From assembly GCA_036351255.1 (NCBI GenBank), contig JAZBOS010000048.1:1-58898 (forward strand): a stretch of 58,898 nt of DNA, written 5' to 3'. This document shows positions 26,907-36,082 of the stretch, one piece after another (within the stretch, counting starts at the first letter, position 1; each line of letters opens with the position of its first letter). This DNA comes from Bacteroides sp. (GTDB lineage: Bacteria; Bacteroidota; Bacteroidia; Bacteroidales; UBA7960). The notes beneath the pieces are model-generated. The model saw only the letters and a list, made by a program, of their open reading frames with translations, did no database searches and had not been told where the DNA came from. The translations under genes were made by a program, and so were the position numbers.

Positions 26907-28388
26907 ATGAAAAACCTGAAAATTAAATATCCTGTTTTTTTGATCCTTTCATTTTTGCTTGTAATTTCAGCATGCACCAAGGATTTTGAAGAGTATGCGG
27001 AGCCGACCACCACGGCTGACCAGATAGACCCCAAATATCTCTTTACGCGTTCATTGGTGACAGGAAGTGGCATCAGCGTTGGGGTTTGGCAATATATTCA
27101 TCAAATCAGCGGTTCTTCCTGGGCACAGCATTTTGCTAATATTCAGCCTAACTTCCGCTGGGACAATTATGAACCTACGCCCGGAAACACAAAATGGGAC
27201 TGGTATTATGCCCGTGAGCATTTTGCGCCTTTGTTTCTGAATTACCAGGTAATCAAACTTTCGCGCGAACTTAACAATCCGATAAAAGAAGCGGTGGCCA
27301 GGATATGGAATGTTTACATGTTCCAGTTTTTAACCGACACCTATGGCGATCTTCCTTACACGGAGGCCTTTGAGTCTATCCGGCCGGCTTTTGATTCGCA
27401 GGAATTTATTTATTCAGATATGCTGAAAGAACTCCAGGAATCCGTTCAGCAGATCAAGGATTTTCAGGATGCCGGGTATGAAGGTTACGGGGAAGCCGAT
27501 GTGCTTTATAATGGTGATCTTGACAAGTGGATCCGTTTTGGAAATACGCTTATCTTAAGGCTTGCCTTAAGGGTTTCAAACGTAGCATCGGCTGAATTGA
27601 CTCAGCCATACCTGCAGGCTCTGGATCTTTCGGAGACCATGCAACAAAACGGGGATATGGCCCGTATGCTGCCAGATCCGAATGGGGCCACTTATCATGT
27701 TAAAAACCCCTTATCGTTTGTTTTTGGCTGGAATGAAGTGAGGATGAGCCAGACCATGTATGATATTCTCACCGGCTTGAATGATCCACGTATGCAAATC
27801 ATGTTTAATCCCAATGAGGATGGCCTTTATGTGGGTTTGGAGAATGGTCAGAACCCTGATAGCCTCAGCCTGAGGTACAACTCCTATTATCGGCCGCAAT
27901 TTTGCAATATAGGAAATTTCTTCATCCAGGATAATAACCCATTGTTTATGATGACATATGCTGAGGCCTGTTTCCTGAAAGCTGAAGCTGCCCAAAAAGG
28001 ATTCATTGTGGGGAGCGCCGAGCAATTTTATGAGGATGGCATACGTGCTTCCATGAATCTTTTGGGAATTACAGAAGAAAGCGTCATCCAGGATTACCTG
28101 GAAGGTCCTGCTGCTTTTAATTCTTCCAGTGCCCTTGAGCAAATTTACGCCCAGCGGTGGATTGCTCTTTATCCAAACGGTGCTGAGGCCTGGGCACTTG
28201 TAAGGCAGACGGGTGTGCCTGCTATACAGCCCCTGGTGTTTTATTATCCGGGTAATGTGGAAATGCCCAGAAGGAAGCCTTACCCAGTGAATGAGCGCCG
28301 TTATAACACTGAAAATTATGATGCTGCCGTTGCTCGTATGGGGGGTGACAGCCAATATACCCGCGTGTGGTGGGATGGTGGAAACTAA
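26907..28388 (+). CDS. SusD/RagB-family surface glycan-binding lipoprotein
   Basis: The lid and binding partner of the preceding SusC-type transporter. The start at 26907 is preferred over an upstream in-frame codon because it gives a lipoprotein signal with Cys23 (LLVISAC), and AGGA lies just before. At 493 residues it belongs to the SusD-like group with the WNVYMFQFLTDTYGDLPYTE helix pair (TPR-type scaffold) and a C-terminal RWIALYPNGAEAWALVRQTG. The gene starts 19 nt after susC. The ligand is unknown. Confidence 0.95.
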   Translation: MKNLKIKYPVFLILSFLLVISACTKDFEEYAEPTTTADQIDPKYLFTRSLVTGSGISVGVWQYIHQISGSSWAQHFANIQPNFRWDNYEPTPGNTKWDWYYAREHFAPLFLNYQVIKLSRELNNPIKEAVARIWNVYMFQFLTDTYGDLPYTEAFESIRPAFDSQEFIYSDMLKELQESVQQIKDFQDAGYEGYGEADVLYNGDLDKWIRFGNTLILRLALRVSNVASAELTQPYLQALDLSETMQQNGDMARMLPDPNGATYHVKNPLSFVFGWNEVRMSQTMYDILTGLNDPRMQIMFNPNEDGLYVGLENGQNPDSLSLRYNSYYRPQFCNIGNFFIQDNNPLFMMTYAEACFLKAEAAQKGFIVGSAEQFYEDGIRASMNLLGITEESVIQDYLEGPAAFNSSSALEQIYAQRWIALYPNGAEAWALVRQTGVPAIQPLVFYYPGNVEMPRRKPYPVNERRYNTENYDAAVARMGGDSQYTRVWWDGGN

Positions 28389-28418
28389 TCAGAAAAACCT
28401 AACTCAATCAAAAACCCA

Positions 28419-30098
28419 ATGATTATGAAAACGACTCTGAGAGCTTTATTTGGAATTTCATTGCTTCTTACTTCTGCATTTATTTTCAATGCTTGTAAGC
28501 CTGAAGATGATCCAGAACCCAAGGAGGCTTTAATCACAGCCTTTAAAATAACCAATGCAGGTGCTGAAGGAAACGCTGTTGTTGATGGGGCTATTGATGG
28601 CACCAATATTTTGGTAGCCGTTCCCTATGAGACTGATTTGACTATCCTTACCGTTGAGGTTACTGTATCAGAAGGGGCCAACGTAGTTCCAACATCAGGA
28701 TCCACGCTTGACTTCACGAATCCCAGAAATTTTGTGGTCACCAATGGGGATCTTAGTAACACCTACCAGGTAACTGTTGAAAGAGCTGAACCCACCAATC
28801 CGGTGTTAACGGGCCTTTCTGCGGAATCAGCCTCCACAGGTGAGGATTATGAAGTTGATATTGACATCATTGCGAAAACAATTACCATTACATTGAATAA
28901 TCTTCAGTCAAAAATTATCAAGATTTCAAATGTACAGGTACTTCCTGCCGGGACCACCTGGGAGGTATCACCGGTAGTAGCAGGAACAGATACCATTGAC
29001 CTCGATGCCAGTCCTGTCATGACACTTTCTTTTGCCGGGAGTAACAGTGAATATGAATTTGTTGCCAACGTGACGCAGGCAGGTTTTAATCCAGAGAATA
29101 CCAGTGTGTTGATTGATAAATCGAGCGCTTCAGGGTTCCTGCCTTCTGTGATTAACAGCAACGAATCAAGGGGAGCCACTTTCAACGGGCAATATGTTGT
29201 CGTTCCCACCCGGAAGGAAGGGAACAATATGTATTACTGGGATGTGGAAGCTGGTGGCGACCAGTCTTCCATGAGTATGGACGGTGTTTCAGGGGGTCTT
29301 TGGGTAATCAGTGATGCCAAATTTGTTGGAGATGCTGTTTATGGTTGCAACATGGTTAACACTCAGGATCAGTTGTTTAAGGTTTATAAGTGGGACAATG
29401 TTGCCGATGAAACTCCTGAAGTGATCCTTGAATGGGTTGTTGGAGAGCCTGTTTCCCCAGCTGTATCGATTCGCCTGGGAGATGCTCTTTCCATTGTGGG
29501 TGACCCTGCCACCAATGGATACATCATTGCATCCAACTTCCCTTTTAGCAACCCGCAGAACCAGTTTTACGTTTGGGGGTTTACGGATGGAGTGCCTTCA
29601 GCTGAACCCGCCATCTGGACGGTAAACCCTCTTGAAGGAGCCCGTATTGGGCAATATGGGCGTATAAATCAAATTCCTGGAGAAAGTGATTTATTCCTGG
29701 TCTCAGGTGCAGAAATGGGCATTGCTGTAATAAATCTGCAAGGAGAGGTTCTTTATGAAATTCCTGATGCGATAATTCCATTCCGGGCTTATGATCCAAA
29801 CGTTTTCTTATACAATGACGGCCGCTACCTGACTTATACCATTAATAAGGAATGGCTGGCAGATGGTGCTTATATGCAGGTAGTGAACATAACGGATGGT
29901 GCTGATATTGTTGAAGCTTTACAAGCCCTGACGGATGAAAATATTACTTCAAAAATTGTTTATACCAAGGTATTTGGAAACATTGCTGATGTTTGGATCA
30001 GTGCTGGTAATGAAGTAGCTTTTTCTACTGAAGGAAAACCGAGGGTGATGGGCTTTACAGTTTTGAATGGTTTTATTGTTCTTGAATTTTCCAATTAG
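28419..30098 (+). CDS. Surface lipoprotein with Ig-like repeats and a DUF4623-like C-terminal domain
   Basis: A lipoprotein of 559 residues (Cys26, FIFNAC) placed where SusE/F-type surface glycan-binding proteins sit. The N-terminal part has two Ig-like modules (about 35-120 and 125-225) with the closing pattern FTNPRNFVVTNGD..YQVTV seen in DUF5018-like repeats. The C-terminal part (about 230-559) is a repetitive beta domain (SRGATFNGQYVVVPTR, GDALSIVGDP), propeller-like and similar to DUF4623. No catalytic motif is evident; a glycan-binding role is inferred from position. A terminator follows at 30111-30150. Confidence 0.75.
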   Translation: MIMKTTLRALFGISLLLTSAFIFNACKPEDDPEPKEALITAFKITNAGAEGNAVVDGAIDGTNILVAVPYETDLTILTVEVTVSEGANVVPTSGSTLDFTNPRNFVVTNGDLSNTYQVTVERAEPTNPVLTGLSAESASTGEDYEVDIDIIAKTITITLNNLQSKIIKISNVQVLPAGTTWEVSPVVAGTDTIDLDASPVMTLSFAGSNSEYEFVANVTQAGFNPENTSVLIDKSSASGFLPSVINSNESRGATFNGQYVVVPTRKEGNNMYYWDVEAGGDQSSMSMDGVSGGLWVISDAKFVGDAVYGCNMVNTQDQLFKVYKWDNVADETPEVILEWVVGEPVSPAVSIRLGDALSIVGDPATNGYIIASNFPFSNPQNQFYVWGFTDGVPSAEPAIWTVNPLEGARIGQYGRINQIPGESDLFLVSGAEMGIAVINLQGEVLYEIPDAIIPFRAYDPNVFLYNDGRYLTYTINKEWLADGAYMQVVNITDGADIVEALQALTDENITSKIVYTKVFGNIADVWISAGNEVAFSTEGKPRVMGFTVLNGFIVLEFSN

Positions 30099-30110
30099 AA
30101 TTTTATAAGT

Positions 30111-30150
30111 GCTGCCGGTATGTATTGAATCCTACTGGCAGCCTTTTTTT
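30111..30150 (+). terminator. Internal terminator within the glycan locus
   Basis: GCTGCCGGTA (30111-30120) pairs with TACTGGCAGC (30133-30142), with one G-T pair, followed by CT7. It lies between the third surface gene and the first glycosidase. It would lower expression of the enzyme genes relative to susCD, and it rules out an upstream start for the next gene. Confidence 0.8.
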
Positions 30151-30166
30151 GAAATATATTTTTAAA

Positions 30167-31909
30167 ATGAGAAGGTACTGGTTTTTGGCAGCCGCTTTGG
30201 CGATTCTTTTTATTCCTGCTTTCTTTTCCTGCGAAAAGGATCCAGATCCGGACCCTGATCCCAATGGGGAAGATACGGTGCAATTAAGAATTCTTAGTTT
30301 TAATTTTGAAGATTTCAATCCTGTTATAGTCGGGCAAATTGACCATACGGCGAAAGAAATTTCGGCTCAAATTCCCCGTTCAGGAAGTTTAAACAACCTC
30401 AAGCCAACAGTTACCTTCACGGAGGGAGCCACTTTGAATCCTCCTTCGGGCTACCCCTATGACTTTTCGCAACCCTTAGGCTTCACTGTAAAGAAAGATA
30501 ATAAACAGGTCACTTACATTGTGCATGTTGGATATGAAGCCAGTACTGAGAATGAATTAATCTCTGTTTCCTTTCCTGAGCTTTTCCGGACGGGTAGTGT
30601 TTCTGGTCAAAGCATCTCTCTGGAAGTTCCTTTTGGAACGGACTTGTCAGAAATTTTGGTTGAGTTTTCAATTTCTCCTTTTGCAACGGTTGAGCCAGAA
30701 TCGGGTAGCCGGGTGAATTTAGGTGAGCCATTGACCATTACTGTAAAATCTGAAGCGGGCCAGCAGAATGTTTTTACACTGACGACGACCGTTTTGCCAC
30801 AGGAAACCGGGATTCGTGCATTTTGGATTGCACCTCCATGGCACTCAACATTTTTGACCAGTTATCAACACATAAAAAATGGAGTTGCCCTTGCCAAGGA
30901 ATTAAATTTCAATACGCTTTACGTTGGTGCCTGGGCCCAGACAAAAACCTTGTATCCAAGCCAGGTATTACTCGATCATTCATCATACACTAGTATTGAA
31001 CAAACCCTTTTTAGCTCATATACAGGTGGAAGCGGTGATCCGCTTGCTGACCTCATTGAGGAAGCCCATGCTGAAGGCTTGAAGGTAATCCTTTGGTACG
31101 AATATGGATTTATGGCGAAGTGGGGCACGCCACCGACTCCTGAGAATGACCCCATCCTTTCAGTGCATCCCGACTGGGTTGGCATCAATAGTTTTGGATC
31201 CCAATCAAATTATAATAATTCTGACTATTATTATAATGCTTACAATGTTGCCGTGCAGCAATTTATGATTGACCTGGTTTTAGAAGCGGTTGAGAACTAT
31301 GACATTGATGGAATCCAGGGAGATGATCGCATGCCTGCAATGCCCAGAAATTCAGGATATGATGAATATACGGTTAACCGTTACCGGACGGAACATGGAG
31401 GAACTGATCCGCCGGCTAACTTCAACAACAGTGCCTGGGTAAGGTGGCGAGCTGATATTCTTAACCAGTTTGCAATTGACTTGTTTGACGCGGTAAAAGA
31501 AGCAAAACCCAATATTTTTGTTGCCTCATCACCCAATCCCTACCCCTGGGCTTTTGATAATCTAATGCAGGAATGGCCGGTATGGCTTGATGATGGTGTG
31601 GTTGAAATTCTTTCTGTTCAGTGTTATCGATACACGGAATCAGCTTATCTCTCAACAATAAATGAAGTTCTAAACTATTTTACCAGTCATGGTGACGGAA
31701 ACCTTCAACGTCTGGTTCCGGGTATCATTCTCCAGAGTTCTGCGGGGCTTACAGATGCTGAACTGATTGCCAAAAAAATTATGATTAACCGAAGTAAGGG
31801 AATTACCGGTGAAGCTTTCTTTTATGATGCCCCTTTGGGAGATGAAAGAATAAAAAAAGTGATCAGGGCTTTTTATCCGGGGCCAGCAATTTTTCCTGAT
31901 TTTCAATAA
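30167..31909 (+). CDS. Lipoprotein with Ig-like repeats and a GHL10-type glycosidase domain
   Basis: A predicted surface glycoside hydrolase. ATG 30167 is used because the only earlier in-frame start lies inside the terminator hairpin. The lipobox is AFFSC (Cys22). Two Ig-like modules (about 35-215) resemble those of the preceding gene. From about 225 a TIM-barrel-like domain of the glycosyl-hydrolase-like 10 group (PF02638/DUF187) follows, opening RAFWIAPPWHS. It carries the conserved acidic segment DIDGIQGDDRMPAMP, with D379, D381, D385 and D386. The family is thought to hydrolyse glycans and is distantly related to the PgaB glycosidase domain; the specificity is unknown. A paralogue lies at 33405. 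Confidence 0.82.
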   Translation: MRRYWFLAAALAILFIPAFFSCEKDPDPDPDPNGEDTVQLRILSFNFEDFNPVIVGQIDHTAKEISAQIPRSGSLNNLKPTVTFTEGATLNPPSGYPYDFSQPLGFTVKKDNKQVTYIVHVGYEASTENELISVSFPELFRTGSVSGQSISLEVPFGTDLSEILVEFSISPFATVEPESGSRVNLGEPLTITVKSEAGQQNVFTLTTTVLPQETGIRAFWIAPPWHSTFLTSYQHIKNGVALAKELNFNTLYVGAWAQTKTLYPSQVLLDHSSYTSIEQTLFSSYTGGSGDPLADLIEEAHAEGLKVILWYEYGFMAKWGTPPTPENDPILSVHPDWVGINSFGSQSNYNNSDYYYNAYNVAVQQFMIDLVLEAVENYDIDGIQGDDRMPAMPRNSGYDEYTVNRYRTEHGGTDPPANFNNSAWVRWRADILNQFAIDLFDAVKEAKPNIFVASSPNPYPWAFDNLMQEWPVWLDDGVVEILSVQCYRYTESAYLSTINEVLNYFTSHGDGNLQRLVPGIILQSSAGLTDAELIAKKIMINRSKGITGEAFFYDAPLGDERIKKVIRAFYPGPAIFPDFQ

Positions 31910-31933
31910 AGAATATACCAGTTAATTGCTTTT

Positions 31934-33388
31934 ATGAGCAGGGACTCAGGATTGGATTTTTTGCGGGGTTTGGCAATTTTGGGTATGGTACTCTCGGGTA
32001 CCATATCTCGTAATGATGAATTGCCAGGCTGGCTGTTTCATGCCCAAATCAGCCCTCCTGACTTTGTATTTAATCCGTCTTTTCCTGGAATTACATGGGT
32101 TGATCTGGTTTTCCCCTTGTTCATATTTGCCATGGGAATGTCCGTTCCCTTCTCTTTGCAAAAAAACATCGATAAGGGAAGTCAGATGGGAACCATTGGC
32201 AGGAAAATTTTCTTTCGTGCCTTGAAATTGTGGTTTTTTGCCATAATGCTAGGGCATCTTTCATTGTTTCATTATCCAGCTATTGCAGGTTATTGGGCAA
32301 ATTTGCTTGCTGTCCTGGCTTTTGGGGGATTTTTTCTCGCTTTCCTTGATTTTAGTAAGCTTTCCTTAAGCGGAAAATGGTGGAATACAGCTGGATATTT
32401 GCTGTTGATTTTATTGTGCCTGATAAGGGCACGGTTGTTTGATCTGCCATTTTCATTGCAAAATTATGACATAATTATTCTGGTTTTGGCCAATATGGCA
32501 TTCTGGGGTGGATTAATTTGGCTTATTACCCGGAACAATATGCTTGTCAGACTTGGAATTCTTGCCCTTTATTTTGGCATTTGGCTTTCCCGGGATATTG
32601 AAGGCTCCTGGAATAATGATTTATGGAATTTTTTGCCACTCTGGTGGCTTGCTGACCAAATCCCAGCCTTTGGGAATCTTTTGCAAAGCATCGGCATTGA
32701 GAATGGCAAAACAATATTTTACCATCCTGACTATTTAAAATATCTGATGATTTTTCTCCCGGGAACCATTGTTGGTGATCTTGTTATTAAACACAATAGA
32801 TCAGAGCCTATTGTTCCCTTTAATAAGTCTTTACTGTTAGGTGCTGCAATGATTTTATTGATTGTTGGAAACCTTTTTGGACTTTATTACAGATTTCTAC
32901 TATTGAATCTTTTCGTGAACCTTTTTCTTTTGACTTTAATATTTATTAGCTTCATTGTCAAGGAGTTAGGGTATATAAATCTGTATAAGAAATTGGTTTT
33001 ATTTGCCATTTTCTGGGTGCTTCTTGGCTTGGTTTTTGAGGCATGGCAAGGAGGGATCAAGAAAGATCCTGCCACATACAGCTACTTTTTCCTTACGACT
33101 GGATTCTCAATTTTTGTTTACCTGTCTTTCCATTTGCTTCATAATAAGTCTCGGAGCGTTTCCTGGTGGCGGCCTGTTTTGTCCATTGGAAAAAATCCTA
33201 TGCTGGCTTACGTTCTGGTTGCTTATTTAATCCTTCCTGTTTTAGGGGCGCTTCAGTTGCAAAATCCACTGGACCATATGCATGAAATATGGAAGTGGGC
33301 CGGAGTATTCAGGGGATTGCTTTTAACGACGATCATGATTTTTGTTACAGTTTTTTTTGTGAGAAAGAAACTTTTCTGGAAAACCTGA
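31934..33388 (+). CDS. DUF5009/HGSNAT-like multipass membrane acyltransferase
   Basis: An integral inner-membrane protein of 484 residues with about 11-12 hydrophobic helices. The start LDFLRGLAILGMVLSG and the segment WVDLVFPLFIFAMGMSVPFSL are the signatures of the DUF5009/heparan-alpha-glucosaminide N-acetyltransferase-like family. Members such as NagX and lysosomal HGSNAT are linked to transmembrane acetylation of glucosamine residues. In this locus it could N-acetylate an amino sugar in the periplasm before uptake. That role is inferred from family and neighbours. Confidence 0.8.
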   Translation: MSRDSGLDFLRGLAILGMVLSGTISRNDELPGWLFHAQISPPDFVFNPSFPGITWVDLVFPLFIFAMGMSVPFSLQKNIDKGSQMGTIGRKIFFRALKLWFFAIMLGHLSLFHYPAIAGYWANLLAVLAFGGFFLAFLDFSKLSLSGKWWNTAGYLLLILLCLIRARLFDLPFSLQNYDIIILVLANMAFWGGLIWLITRNNMLVRLGILALYFGIWLSRDIEGSWNNDLWNFLPLWWLADQIPAFGNLLQSIGIENGKTIFYHPDYLKYLMIFLPGTIVGDLVIKHNRSEPIVPFNKSLLLGAAMILLIVGNLFGLYYRFLLLNLFVNLFLLTLIFISFIVKELGYINLYKKLVLFAIFWVLLGLVFEAWQGGIKKDPATYSYFFLTTGFSIFVYLSFHLLHNKSRSVSWWRPVLSIGKNPMLAYVLVAYLILPVLGALQLQNPLDHMHEIWKWAGVFRGLLLTTIMIFVTVFFVRKKLFWKT

Positions 33389-33404
33389 TGATCTAAATCT
33401 AAGA

Positions 33405-34559
33405 ATGATGAGACCTTTTGTCTTTGTGATATCAATAGTGTTAATTGTGACTTCCTGTGTTCGGGTTAATCGCCAACCGGACGAAAATCCCGTTGAAGAG
33501 AAGTATGTAATGGGCTACCAAGAACCAGTCAGGGGGGTCTGGCTTACCAATGTGGCTTCCGATGCCCTTTTTTCAAAGGGAAAAATTGAGGATGCAGTGG
33601 CTTACTGCCATAAGATTGGCCTTAATACCATTTTTGTTGTCACCTGGAATAAAGCCATGACTACCTATCGCAGCCAGGTTATGAAGCAGTTGACAGGAAT
33701 TGAAATTGATCCGGATTTAGACCCGGATCAAACCGGCCGGGACCCTCTGCAGGAAGTGATCGAGGAAGCAAAAAAATATGGCATAAAAGTCTTTGCATGG
33801 TTTGAATTTGGATTCTCTTCCTCTTTTCAGGAGAATGGAGGTGTATTGCTCCAATATAAGCCACAGTGGGCTTCCCTGAATGCTGAGGGGGAGTTGACCT
33901 CTAAGAATGGATTTGAATGGATGAACGCTCTTGACAAAGAGGTACAGGACTTTTTGCTTTCATTAATTCTCGAAGTAGTCAACAATTACGACGTTGATGG
34001 GATTCAAGGGGATGACCGATTGCCAGCCATGCCATCAGAAGGTGGGTATAATGCCGAAATAATTGAAGCTTATAAACTGGATCATTTTGGGGCCGCACCC
34101 CCGGACTATCATAAGGATTATAATTGGATCCAGTGGCGTTCAGAAAGACTTAATGCATTTATGAAGCGCCTTTATGGGGAAGTTAAAGCCAGCGATCCAA
34201 ATTGTATTGTTTCTATGGCACCCAGCATATTCCCCTGGTCAAAGGAAGAGTACCTTCAAGATTGGCCGACCTGGATTAATTTTGGATACGTGGATATGGT
34301 TGTTCCTCAGGTATACAGAAAGGATAGTTTATCCTATGAGCGTACCCTAGCATCAAATATTGAATATGTTCTGCCTGAGAAGAGACATCTAGTTTACCCG
34401 GGAATATTGATCCGGGTAGATTCTATACAACCCTCCCGGCAACTTCTGGGTTTTATGATTGATGAAAACAGGAGACATGGAATAGGCGGAGAAGTGTTTT
34501 TCTTTTTCGAAGGGTTGAGGGAGTATGAGGAAATATTTATGAGGATTTACGAACCTTAA
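33405..34559 (+). CDS. GHL10-type glycosidase lipoprotein, short paralogue
   Basis: A second GHL10 (DUF187-type) TIM-barrel protein of 384 residues, without the Ig-like modules of its paralogue at 30167. It has a lipoprotein signal (VTSC). The domain opens RGVWLTNVASDALFS and shows DVDGIQGDDRLPAMPSEGG with D196, D198, D202 and D203, as well as FAWFEFGFSSS and MAPSIFPWSKEEY. The missing Ig-like modules suggest a periplasmic or short-anchored enzyme acting on products of the longer one. It sits between the membrane acyltransferase and permease genes, with gaps of 16 and 11 nt. Confidence 0.82.
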   Translation: MMRPFVFVISIVLIVTSCVRVNRQPDENPVEEKYVMGYQEPVRGVWLTNVASDALFSKGKIEDAVAYCHKIGLNTIFVVTWNKAMTTYRSQVMKQLTGIEIDPDLDPDQTGRDPLQEVIEEAKKYGIKVFAWFEFGFSSSFQENGGVLLQYKPQWASLNAEGELTSKNGFEWMNALDKEVQDFLLSLILEVVNNYDVDGIQGDDRLPAMPSEGGYNAEIIEAYKLDHFGAAPPDYHKDYNWIQWRSERLNAFMKRLYGEVKASDPNCIVSMAPSIFPWSKEEYLQDWPTWINFGYVDMVVPQVYRKDSLSYERTLASNIEYVLPEKRHLVYPGILIRVDSIQPSRQLLGFMIDENRRHGIGGEVFFFFEGLREYEEIFMRIYEP

Positions 34560-34570
34560 CAAGGCATCTT

Positions 34571-36064
34571 ATGCAAACGCTGCAGGGCTTGGCCCTATTA
34601 ATTGTTTTTATTGTAATCACAGCCATGATGTCAAAACGCATTTGGCCGGCATTGCTGGCCATGCCGGTTTTGGCCGTTGCTGTTTCACTGATTGCAGGGA
34701 TTCGCCCCAACGATATTTTCAAGTATGTTATGGGAGAAGGTTCCCTTATGCTTGCTGAACCAATTGTTATCTCAATGTTTGGAGGGGTGCTGAGTATTTT
34801 AATGCAAAAAACGGGTATTGCAGAAGGATTTATCAAAAAAGGGGCTGAACTTTCGGGCGATAACCCCTTAGTTATTGCCTTGGTGATGTTCATATTTATT
34901 ATTTTGTTATTTACAACCCTAGGTGGTTTGGGAGCGATGATCATGGTTGGAGCCATTGTTTTGCCCATTTTGACTTCAGTTGGAATCAGTCGCCTTACTG
35001 CTTCAGTAATTATGCTCATGGGTGTAAGCTTGGGTGGAATGTTTAACGTGGGTAACTGGGCACTTTACATGACTTCGCTTAATTTAAACCAGCAGGAAGT
35101 TTTAAGATTTATTTTTATCATTTTCGGTATTGCCTTTACAGGATCTTTAATATACATTGTTATACAACTTTATCGTGATGGATTTTCACTTGCATTTTGG
35201 AATATTCTCAAAAATTTTCTGATTCTGGTTTTTGTGGGACTAGGTTTTGTGATTATAACCCGTTGGGCTGTTTCCGCCGATTTATCTCCTGAACTTCGGG
35301 AGACATTAAAAATATTTGGGAAGGTCGTTTTTTATTTGGTGCTTGCTGTCATAATGATCTTATTCCTGAATGCGGTTTTCAGGGCCTGGAGATTTCGTAA
35401 CAGCAGTCAGAATCCATTACACTGGGCTTCCATTTTTACACCAGTTATCCCTTTGATCCTTATCCTTGTTTTCAAAGTGAATTTTTTAGCTGCCTTTATT
35501 CTTGCCATTTTATATGGGTATCTGATCACCTACAAGCAGAATAATATCAATATTTTATTGAAATCACTTATAGAAGGTTCATCAGTGGTCCTTCCTGCAG
35601 TGATCCTGATGTTCGGCATTGGGTGGATTCTGGTTTCTGTTAGGGGACCAAGTACAATTACACCTGAGATTCTGATGACCCATTATAGTACTGAGATTTG
35701 GCCGGTGAGGGAGCTTATGGTCCCTTTTGTGAAACAAATCGTACCCAATTCAGGTTGGCAGTATGTGCTGATATTTACGATTCTTGCCCCGCTAGCATTA
35801 TACCGAGGGCCATTAAATGTATGGGGCATGGGTTTTGGGATTGCTTCCGTGCTTATGGCTGCAGGAATGCCTTCCGGAGCTATTCTTGGTATGTTATGGT
35901 CGGTGGGGCAATTGCAGGGTATTTCTGACCCCACAAACCTTCAAAACGTTTGGATTGCAAATGAAATGAAAATAGATGTTCAGAAAATTCTCTATAATAC
36001 CTTACCCTATTCATGGGCTTTTGCACTCTTGGGTCTCCTTGCGGCAGCTATTATTTATTTTTGA
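34571..36064 (+). CDS. Inner-membrane permease, GntP/CitMHS-like ion transporter type
   Basis: A polytopic protein of 497 residues with about 12 predicted helices and no signal peptide. Two half-repeats each carry a small-residue re-entrant stretch (FTTLGGLGAMIMVGAIVLP near 117-135, and LMAAGMPSGAILGMLWSVGQ near 425-444), as in GntP, DcuC and CitMHS-type organic-acid or gluconate transporters. The substrate is probably the acidic or amino-sugar product of the two glycosidases. The start lies 11 nt after the GHL10 gene and the end 18 nt before the hyuA-like gene. The family is assigned by architecture, not by a diagnostic motif. Confidence 0.65.
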   Translation: MQTLQGLALLIVFIVITAMMSKRIWPALLAMPVLAVAVSLIAGIRPNDIFKYVMGEGSLMLAEPIVISMFGGVLSILMQKTGIAEGFIKKGAELSGDNPLVIALVMFIFIILLFTTLGGLGAMIMVGAIVLPILTSVGISRLTASVIMLMGVSLGGMFNVGNWALYMTSLNLNQQEVLRFIFIIFGIAFTGSLIYIVIQLYRDGFSLAFWNILKNFLILVFVGLGFVIITRWAVSADLSPELRETLKIFGKVVFYLVLAVIMILFLNAVFRAWRFRNSSQNPLHWASIFTPVIPLILILVFKVNFLAAFILAILYGYLITYKQNNINILLKSLIEGSSVVLPAVILMFGIGWILVSVRGPSTITPEILMTHYSTEIWPVRELMVPFVKQIVPNSGWQYVLIFTILAPLALYRGPLNVWGMGFGIASVLMAAGMPSGAILGMLWSVGQLQGISDPTNLQNVWIANEMKIDVQKILYNTLPYSWAFALLGLLAAAIIYF

Positions 36065-36082
36065 CCTTAACCCTTTAGAAGT

